NCBI GenBank assembly: GCA_046545675.1
Contig: JBKGZI010000261.1
Location: forward strand, 1-8,640
Reading direction: 5' to 3'
DNA from: CAYLTX01 sp046545675
GTDB lineage: Bacteria; Myxococcota_A; Bradymonadia; Bradymonadales; Bradymonadaceae
Length of the DNA stretch: 8,640 nt
The notes beneath the pieces were generated by a model. That model was not told where the DNA came from. It did no database searches and saw only the letters and a program-made list of their open reading frames with translations. The translations under genes were made by a program, and so were the position numbers. Of this stretch, positions 1-4,246 are shown piece by piece; the stretch's first letter is position 1, and the number at the start of each line of letters is the position of its first letter.

Positions 1-90
1 GTTGCTATCCTGAAGAGCCAGGCTTTCCTGGCGCACGGGAGGATCAAGGTGGGGCCCCCCAACAACCCGACACGTAACCGATCAGCTTAG
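1..90 (+). other. Window edge; possible 3' end of an upstream gene
   Basis: Frame 1 is open from the first base and stops at TAG (88-90), inside the left arm of repeat A. Frame 3 is also open, stopping at TAA (75-77). Neither readable tail (about 29 or 24 residues) is recognisable, so I cannot say whether a gene enters from the left. If frame 1 is real, its last residues and stop come from the repeat, as happens to the DUF559 gene at the other end of the same repeat. Chance open frames of this length are common in GC-rich DNA. Confidence 0.2.
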
Positions 91-333
91 ATCCCCTCCC
101 CAGGTTGGGGAGGTGGCGGCGAAGCGAAGCGAGCCGTCGGAGGGGGCCTCAACAAGCAGCCCCTTCGCTTTTTGAGGCCTCAAGAAGCAGCTCAGTCGCT
201 TTTTGCGGCGCTCAATAGAGAACCGGGTAGCTGTCCGTGGCCCCCTCCGACTCGCGCTGTACTACGCGCGAGCCACCTCCCCAACTTGGGGAGGGGATGT
301 CAGGCGATCGGGTTAAGTTTGGGTTGATGGGGG
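52..333. repeat. Repeat A: full-length palindromic (REPIN/MITE-like) element
   Basis: The outer ends (about 52-147 and 239-333) are imperfect inverted copies of each other. Both carry, reading inward, a CAACCC-type tip, an ACCGATC-type block, an ATCCCCTCCCC block and GGAGGGGGCC. Each arm holds its own hairpin: CCTCCCCA/TGGGGAGG at 95-113 and CCTCCCCAA/TTGGGGAGG at 276-294. The right arm adds a CTCGCGC/GCGCGAG stem (251-257 with 266-272). The roughly 90-base core contains two to three imperfect units of about 31-34 bases beginning GGCCTCAAnAAGCAG (near 145 and 176). A near-identical layout recurs at 3026-3300. Two inverted REP-like hairpins around a short core is what defines a REPIN, but this family is not one I recognise. 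No IS-type transposase lies inside. The right end overlaps the end of the DUF559 gene. Exact boundaries are uncertain by about 10 bases. Confidence 0.85.
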
Positions 334-699
334 ATATTCTTGTCGGGGCTTTACTGCGTCCTCGAGGGTGTTGAGGACGTCGTCGAGATGCTGTCTTACG
401 TCGTGGGCTGAGACGCGTACGACCTCGACGCCGTGGACCTCGAGCAGGTACGAGTCGCGTGCCTCATCTTGTTTCGCCGCCTCTTCGCCGAAATGTGCAC
501 CGCCGTCGATCTCGACGGCGAGCTTTTCGGAGACGCAGTAAAAGTCGACGATATAAGGCCTCAAAATATGCTGGCGGCGAAATTTCTTACCGAGCAGCCG
601 CCGCTTTCGAAGTTTGCCCCACAGAATCTTCTCGGCGCGAGTTGGATTCTTGCGCATATGCTTCGCGCGGCGAAGTAGTTCTTTATAGTCCGGTGCCAT
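313..699 (-). CDS. DUF559 (Vsr-like) endonuclease-domain protein
   Basis: Predicted small cytoplasmic protein of 128 residues with a DUF559 domain, a PD-(D/E)xK-type nuclease fold related to the Vsr very-short-patch repair endonuclease. Visible family marks are the N-terminal helix with NPTRAEKILW (residues 18-27), FRRQH (40-44), the IVDFYC strand with Asp52, the AVEIDGGAH strand with Glu63 and Asp65, and the VEVVRVSAHDV strand (91-101). The length fits the family. I chose the ATG at 697-699 because GGAGG lies five bases upstream; the frame stays open to 771, but those extra 24 residues are not family-like. The substrate is unknown, and DUF559 proteins are mostly uncharacterised. The gene lies between repeat A and mini-repeat C. 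Its TAA (313-315) and about the last nine codons lie within the terminal inverted repeat of A, so the C-terminus is probably repeat-derived. A 9-base inverted repeat sits just upstream of the ribosome-binding site. Confidence 0.88.
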   Translation of the reverse strand: MAPDYKELLRRAKHMRKNPTRAEKILWGKLRKRRLLGKKFRRQHILRPYIVDFYCVSEKLAVEIDGGAHFGEEAAKQDEARDSYLLEVHGVEVVRVSAHDVRQHLDDVLNTLEDAVKPRQEYPPSTQT

Positions 700-707
700 G
701 TCTGCCT

Positions 708-755
708 CCATAGTGAACTCACAAAGTGAACGAGGGCACAAACCCCTCACTATGG
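708..755 (-). promoter_or_regulatory. Structured leader of the DUF559 gene
   Basis: A perfect 9-base inverted repeat, CCATAGTGA (708-716) and TCACTATGG (747-755), lies immediately upstream of the DUF559 start. In the minus-strand transcript the proximal arm ends at the GGAGG Shine-Dalgarno, so the stem could limit ribosome access. Inside are two direct AGTGAAC copies (712-718 and 725-731, 13 bases apart) and a GTGAACTCAC near-palindrome, which would equally suit a protein operator. The structure is seen directly; a role in autoregulation or translational control is inference. Confidence 0.5.
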
Positions 756-796
756 TTATCGGCAGATCCACCCAAATCGTTGCGTACTTTTTCTCC

Positions 797-887
797 CCAC
801 AAACCAGAAACGCCGCCGATCATCTTAGATCCCCTCCCAAGGTTGGGGAGGGGATGTCAGGCGATCGGCGGAGTTTCGGATTGTCGG
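797..887. repeat. Mini-repeat C: compact palindrome of the A/B family
   Basis: A roughly 91-base palindrome carries the same ends as repeats A and B (CCGATCATCTTAGATCCCCT on the left; GGGGATGTCAGGCGATCGG on the right) joined directly through AAGG. The G/C arms, tandem-unit core and inner stem of the full element are missing. The inner arms (807-877) pair best, GAAAC with GTTTC at the edge and ATCCCCTCCC with GGGGAGGGGAT at the centre. It lies about 100 bases upstream of the DUF559 start and could have arisen from a full copy by internal deletion. It could form a cruciform or an RNA hairpin. Confidence 0.8.
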
Positions 888-914
888 AGGAAGGAGCACG
901 CGCCTCTAGCCGGC
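881..914. repeat. Extension hairpin shared with 2966-2999
   Basis: This block runs from TTGTCGGAGGAAGGAGCACG to GCCGGC and matches the block at 2966-2999 with a single difference in 34 bases. In both places it directly continues the right-hand end (GATCGG) of the A/B/C repeat family. It is an imperfect palindrome (TTGTCGG at one end, CCGGC at the other, AGGAGC against GCGCCT in the middle). It is absent from the outer sides of A and B. The function is unknown. Confidence 0.7.
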
Positions 915-1309
915 GGACGGCTGAAGAATAGCGACAAGTGAGCTGTCATCAGCCTCATCGGACATGACCAACCGCTCGCCGCGGGTCAAGTGCCTCGGCC
1001 AGGACGAGGAGCTACAGACAATCTACAGTTGTGTCGATGTCGGGTGCTGTCTACGCTATCCTCACCGGTATTCTAGGTATTGCTGGATCGCCGCACCCGC
1101 GAAGAGGGGCGCTCGGCGATAAAGAGAATCGGAACTGCGTAGAGCCAAATCAACTCGCAGCCTGATTTCGGGTAGCTCTTCGCGTACGTACGGCACGTGG
1201 TGCAGACTCCTGCAAAGTTGTTAGACAACGCCCGAAAAATCCGGGTCAGATCACGGAGCCGTACAGATGGAGTAACGGGCGGGACAAGCAAACCACGAAG
1301 GGCAAAGCC
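915..1309. other. Intergenic, no recognised gene
   Basis: I see no convincing gene in these roughly 395 bases. The only notable open frame crossing it (minus strand, 1073-1336) has no recognisable motif and overlaps the start of the exported-protein gene. A 9-base inverted repeat, CGCGAAGAG (1098-1106) and CTCTTCGCG (1176-1184), has a 69-base loop and may be chance. The region presumably carries the promoter for the gene at 1310, but I could not pick a confident -35/-10 pair. Confidence 0.5.
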
Positions 1310-1957
1310 GTGAAAAAGAGTTTCCCAAAAACACACGCGCTCTCTCTATTCATAGTTGTCAGCTTCGCCACGCTCACTGCGTACACGGGAGAACCTGTGC
1401 CGATTGCCGATGATTCTGACGAACCGGCTGTGGCAGATGGACATCGGCACGACATACCGCCGATGGTTCGATGGAGTTCTCACATGTTTGGACTTCAGGC
1501 CGACTTTGGCTCGAGCACCCAACTCGGCGTTGGTTATCTCCACGGCCATCTGAAGGACTTCGGAACTCACGTGCCCATCATAAGGCTGGTTGGCTGGGGA
1601 GCTGATGTCAGAGGAGTGATTGGTGATGACGTTGATGGCGGCGCATTTATTGCGACCGCAATCGGGCGCGCAGCTATCGCCCTTCCAGGTCTAGGTCTTG
1701 AGGCTGCCCTCGGCATTGGAAGCGAGGGAGATGGCCTGACCGGGGTGGGACGACTTGGGGCCTTCTCGAGCTTGATTCTGATTGAGGTGGGATACAGCTA
1801 CCAGTTTCCCATTAACTCGACGCTGCATCGCCCGGACTGGTTGGGCGCCCATTTCTTAAGTTTGCGAGGGCATATCCCGTTCTACAACTACGGCCACGAA
1901 GAGCGGGATTCGGACGACCAAGATTCCGAGTGGGTAAGTACGTCTCGCCGTGACTGA
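1310..1957 (+). CDS. Hypothetical exported protein, beta-rich
   Basis: I do not recognise the family of this 215-residue protein. It starts at GTG (1310-1312) with AAGGG seven bases upstream. The N-terminus has the form of a Sec signal peptide: MKK, then a hydrophobic run LSLFIVVSFATLTA (11-24), with cleavage plausible around residues 24-28. There is no lipobox cysteine. After an acidic, His-containing stretch (about 34-48), the rest alternates short Gly-rich, probably beta segments such as TQLGVGYLHG (70-79), AFIATAIGRAAIALPGLGLE (112-131) and LILIEVGYSYQFP (155-167), ending with HFLSLRGHIPFYNY (181-194) and an acidic tail. The pattern would suit a small outer-membrane barrel or a periplasmic beta protein; this is inference. 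GC is visibly lower than in the operon from 3479. The lipoprotein gene follows closely on the same strand and may be co-transcribed. Confidence 0.7.
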   Translation: MKKSFPKTHALSLFIVVSFATLTAYTGEPVPIADDSDEPAVADGHRHDIPPMVRWSSHMFGLQADFGSSTQLGVGYLHGHLKDFGTHVPIIRLVGWGADVRGVIGDDVDGGAFIATAIGRAAIALPGLGLEAALGIGSEGDGLTGVGRLGAFSSLILIEVGYSYQFPINSTLHRPDWLGAHFLSLRGHIPFYNYGHEERDSDDQDSEWVSTSRRD

Positions 1958-1989
1958 ATCGTTGCTCTTCGCCTCGAACGGTGCGCACT

Positions 1990-2928
1990 ATGTTGCCAAT
2001 CTTTCCAAAACTTTCTGAACAGTTGTTGCCCGACTTTCAATCCAAGGCTCAACTTCTTCGCGTCGTCCAACAGTGCCGCATCGGCTTTTACGCGCCCCTC
2101 TTTCTGTCGACCGCTGCGTTACTCTGCGCGCTCGGCTGTGAACAACGTGGCCCAGAGCACACCGCGCCCCGAGCGGCTGAGAAGCCCGCGCAGGAGCAAT
2201 CGCAGGAACAACACGCCCGAGAAGACACAGAGTCGCCTGCCCCTCCGAAAGACGAAACCGCGCCCGACGCTGAACTCTGCTGGAAGCCTCCACTCACAGA
2301 CGCGACGTTAGGCTCGCCGATTGAAGACATGAGGCTCACGCAGCCTGCGACCCTAAATCTGTGCGGATCTGAAGAGTCGATTGTGAAGTTCACTCCCGGC
2401 CACAAGATCTTGAAGTACGCACTTTCACAGAATGAGGATTATGCGTTCGTACTTCTCCAGGATTCCAAGGGGGGCTACGCCGTCGACGCATTCGAAATCC
2501 AAACGGGCAGACACACCGGGCGGTGCCCAATCAACGTCGAACGCTTGCACCGTTATGCCTCGCTACTCGCAGTCCCAGGAGAAAGTGCGTTGGTCCGGTG
2601 GGGCGCGGGCCCATCCATCGCTTTGAGCCAACTCTGCCACCCCGACGGCCCAGCCGAGACCAGTCCCGGCGGCCCGAGCATCGAGCTTTCACCGGACCGC
2701 CGATATGCGGCAGTCTATCGCTTCTGCGGAGCTCCCCTGGCCTCCTATCACGGGATTGAAATCCACGACTTGAGCCAAGGCACCATCGTCGTCGAAAAGC
2801 CCGATGCGGTGGCAAACGCTTATGTCAGCGATATCGAATGGAGAGAGGGTGAGGTTGCCTTCACGATCGTCCCCGAGTGTAAGGATGGAGTCGAAGAGGA
2901 CGAGGTCGTCGTACCGTTGGGAGAGTAG
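1990..2928 (+). CDS. Predicted lipoprotein with propeller-like repeats
   Basis: The product (312 residues from the ATG at 1990) has a signal peptide FYAPLFLSTAALLCALGC ending in a lipobox (ALGC) with Cys50, so it is probably a membrane-anchored lipoprotein. A Pro/Glu/Gln-rich linker follows (about 51-93), then a beta-rich domain. Two stretches resemble WD40/TolB propeller blades: ALSQNEDYAFVLLQ... running to FEIQTGR (about 144-174), and ELSPDRRYAAVYR... running to IEIHDLSQGT (about 232-265). Six cysteines beyond the lipobox (97, 125, 179, 216, 246, 297) could form three disulfides in the periplasm. The start is uncertain: GTG at 1981 is also in frame, neither has a clear ribosome-binding site, and the n-region before the hydrophobic core is unusually long, so a TTG near 2023 is possible. 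It follows the exported-protein gene by about 30 bases. The exact function is unknown. Confidence 0.75.
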   Translation: MLPIFPKLSEQLLPDFQSKAQLLRVVQQCRIGFYAPLFLSTAALLCALGCEQRGPEHTAPRAAEKPAQEQSQEQHAREDTESPAPPKDETAPDAELCWKPPLTDATLGSPIEDMRLTQPATLNLCGSEESIVKFTPGHKILKYALSQNEDYAFVLLQDSKGGYAVDAFEIQTGRHTGRCPINVERLHRYASLLAVPGESALVRWGAGPSIALSQLCHPDGPAETSPGGPSIELSPDRRYAAVYRFCGAPLASYHGIEIHDLSQGTIVVEKPDAVANAYVSDIEWREGEVAFTIVPECKDGVEEDEVVVPLGE

Positions 2929-2947
2929 CTCTTTGGCGATTTGGGGT

Positions 2948-3001
2948 GATCGGACGCGACTCGGGTTGTCGGAGGAAGGAGCACGCGCCTCTCGCCGGCA
3001 A
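2948..3001. repeat. Repeat D: solo right end plus extension hairpin
   Basis: The block begins with GATCGG, follows the right-end pattern of the family (GATCGG, about seven variable bases, then TCGGGTTGtcGG) and continues into the 34-base extension also found at 881-914. The 36 bases 2966-3001 form an imperfect palindrome with TTG/CAA at its ends. It begins 20 bases after the lipoprotein stop and ends about 25 bases before the left tip of repeat B. It could serve as a weak 3' hairpin for the upstream gene, although no T-tract follows. Confidence 0.65.
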
Positions 3002-3025
3002 CCACAACCCAACTTGGCCGACGTT

Positions 3026-3300
3026 CAGCAATCCGAACTAACCCGATCAGCTTAGGTCCCCTCCCCGATTCGGGGAGGTGGCGGCGAAGCGTAGCGAGCC
3101 GTCGGAGGGGGCCTCAACAAGCAGTTCTTCGCGTCTTGCGGCCTCAATAAGCAGCTTGGTCGCTCTTTGCGGCGTTCGATAAAGCTACAAGCAGCCGTCC
3201 GTGGCCCCCTCCGTCTCGCACTAAACTACGTGCGAGCCACCTCCCCAACCTGGAGAGGGGATGTAAGATGATCGGGTGATTTTTGGGTTGCTGGGGCCCA
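3026..3300. repeat. Repeat B: second full-length palindromic element
   Basis: Same orientation and order of parts as repeat A: left tip (CAATCCGAACTAACCCGATC), hairpin CCTCCCCGATTCGGGGAGG (3060-3078), a GTGGCGGCGAAGCG stretch, GGAGGGGGCC, core units beginning GCCTCAACAAGCAG and GCCTCAATAAGCAG (3111 and 3141), GGCCCCCTCC, stem CTCGCAC/GTGCGAG (3215-3221 with 3230-3236), hairpin near 3240-3258, and a right tip ending in GATCGGGT and GGGTTGCTGGGG. Compared with A, the inner stem changes one G-C pair to A-T on both sides, and the left hairpin changes A-T to G-C on both sides. These are paired substitutions that keep the fold. No open frame of note lies inside. Confidence 0.85.
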
Positions 3301-3458
3301 TATTGGACAACTCCGGGCTCCAAGGGGTAAGTCATGCCACGGACAAAGGTAGCAACGCGCCTGGCCGCCGGCGACGATGTCGGTGGAGCGAGAAACTGAA
3401 ACTACTTGGAATGCTCGGCTCCCGGGCCCATGTTGAAGGTGTGGACGAACCGGGCTGA
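3294..3458. repeat. Pair of imperfect direct repeats upstream of the DUF4159 gene
   Basis: The segment at 3294-3321 (GGGCCCATATTGGACAACTC then CGGGCT) recurs at 3424-3458 as GGGCCCATGTTG, a seven-base insertion, then GGACGAACCGGGCT. The first copy overlaps the outer tip of repeat B. The roughly 100 bases between them hold no recognisable gene. From the second copy to the ATG at 3479 the sequence turns AT-rich (about 3459-3478), a plausible promoter or leader for the operon, but no clear -35/-10 pair or Shine-Dalgarno is visible. Confidence 0.45.
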
Positions 3459-3478
3459 ATACCTAAACATACTAATTC

Positions 3479-4243
3479 ATGAATCGACGTGATTTCTTAA
3501 AAGCAGCGGCGCTCGCCGGACTCGGGGCTATGGCTCCCAGCGGTGCGTGGGCGATGGGTGAGGAGAGCAACTTCACCATCGCCAAGCTCAAATACGCCGA
3601 GAGCGGCTGGGATCCGCGGCCGACGGCGCTTCGCCGGCTTCTCTTGGAGGTCGAAAAGCGCACCAGCATCGAGGTGACGACCGACGTGCCGGTGGTCACC
3701 GGTGAGTCGGCCGACCTCTTCGACCATCCCTTTTTGGCGTTGGCCGGAGACTCGAAGTTCGACCCGCTGCCCGACGAGGTCGTCTCGAATCTGCGCACCT
3801 ACCTGAAGTCGGGCGGCTTCTTGCTGATCGACTCGGCCGACGGGGTCAGCGACGGGCCTTTTTCGAAATCGGTCGACCGGGAGATGCGCCGCATCCTGCC
3901 GGATAAGAAGCTCGCGCCGATCCCCAAAGACCACGTGCTGTACAAGTCCTTTTATCTGATCGACGAGCCGCTCGGGCGGGTCAAAGTCTCGACGCGCATG
4001 CAGGCGATCTTCGACGACGACCGGCTGTTGGCGGTGGTCAACCCCAACGATCTGACCGGCGCCTGGGCGCGCGACAGCTTCGGCAATTGGGAGTATGCGG
4101 TCAGCCCCGGCGGCGACCGCCAGCGCGAGATGGCCTTCCGGCTGGGTATCAACCTGGTGATGTACGCCCTGACCATCAATTATAAGGCCGACCAGGTCCA
4201 CGTGCCCTTTATCCTCAAGCGCCGTCAGTGGAAGGTGGACTAA
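3479..4243 (+). CDS. DUF4159 domain-containing Tat-exported protein
   Basis: A 254-residue protein with a clear twin-arginine signal peptide: RRDFLK at residues 3-8, a hydrophobic Ala/Leu/Gly core, and a likely cut after AWA (23-25). The mature part is a DUF4159 domain (about 32-231): FTIAKLKYAESGWDPRPTAL at its start, DHPFLALAG (82-90), LRTYLKSGGFLLIDSADG (105-122), YKSFYLID (155-162), NDLTGAWA (190-197) and NLVMYALT (225-232). DUF4159 proteins have no established biochemical activity; they usually sit beside VWA and glutamine-amidotransferase-like membrane proteins in MoxR/DUF58-type clusters. The Tat signal implies export of a folded protein to the periplasm. The start matches the Tat motif exactly, yet the preceding bases are AT-rich with no Shine-Dalgarno, so translation could be leaderless. 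The next gene begins three bases after the stop. Confidence 0.93.
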   Translation: MNRRDFLKAAALAGLGAMAPSGAWAMGEESNFTIAKLKYAESGWDPRPTALRRLLLEVEKRTSIEVTTDVPVVTGESADLFDHPFLALAGDSKFDPLPDEVVSNLRTYLKSGGFLLIDSADGVSDGPFSKSVDREMRRILPDKKLAPIPKDHVLYKSFYLIDEPLGRVKVSTRMQAIFDDDRLLAVVNPNDLTGAWARDSFGNWEYAVSPGGDRQREMAFRLGINLVMYALTINYKADQVHVPFILKRRQWKVD

Positions 4244-4246
4244 AGC

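Noticed and set aside
52..333. CRISPR array or short-spaced repeat array
   Set aside because: The internal units near 145-210 are only two or three, diverged and adjacent without spacers; they are part of the palindromic element.
699..771. Longer start for the DUF559 gene at 771
   Set aside because: The added 24 residues translate a structured leader, are not family-like, and the ATG at 697-699 has a well-placed GGAGG.
433..931. Plus-strand open frames across the DUF559 gene and mini-repeat C
   Set aside because: They overlap the nuclease gene antisense or read through the palindromic repeat; no family resemblance and no ribosome-binding sites.
1073..1336. 87-residue minus-strand open frame
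   Set aside because: It overlaps the start of the exported-protein gene, has no clear ribosome-binding site and no recognisable motif.
2966..3001. Intrinsic terminator after the lipoprotein gene
   Set aside because: The palindrome is imperfect and is not followed by a T-rich run, and the same block occurs at 881-914 where no gene ends.
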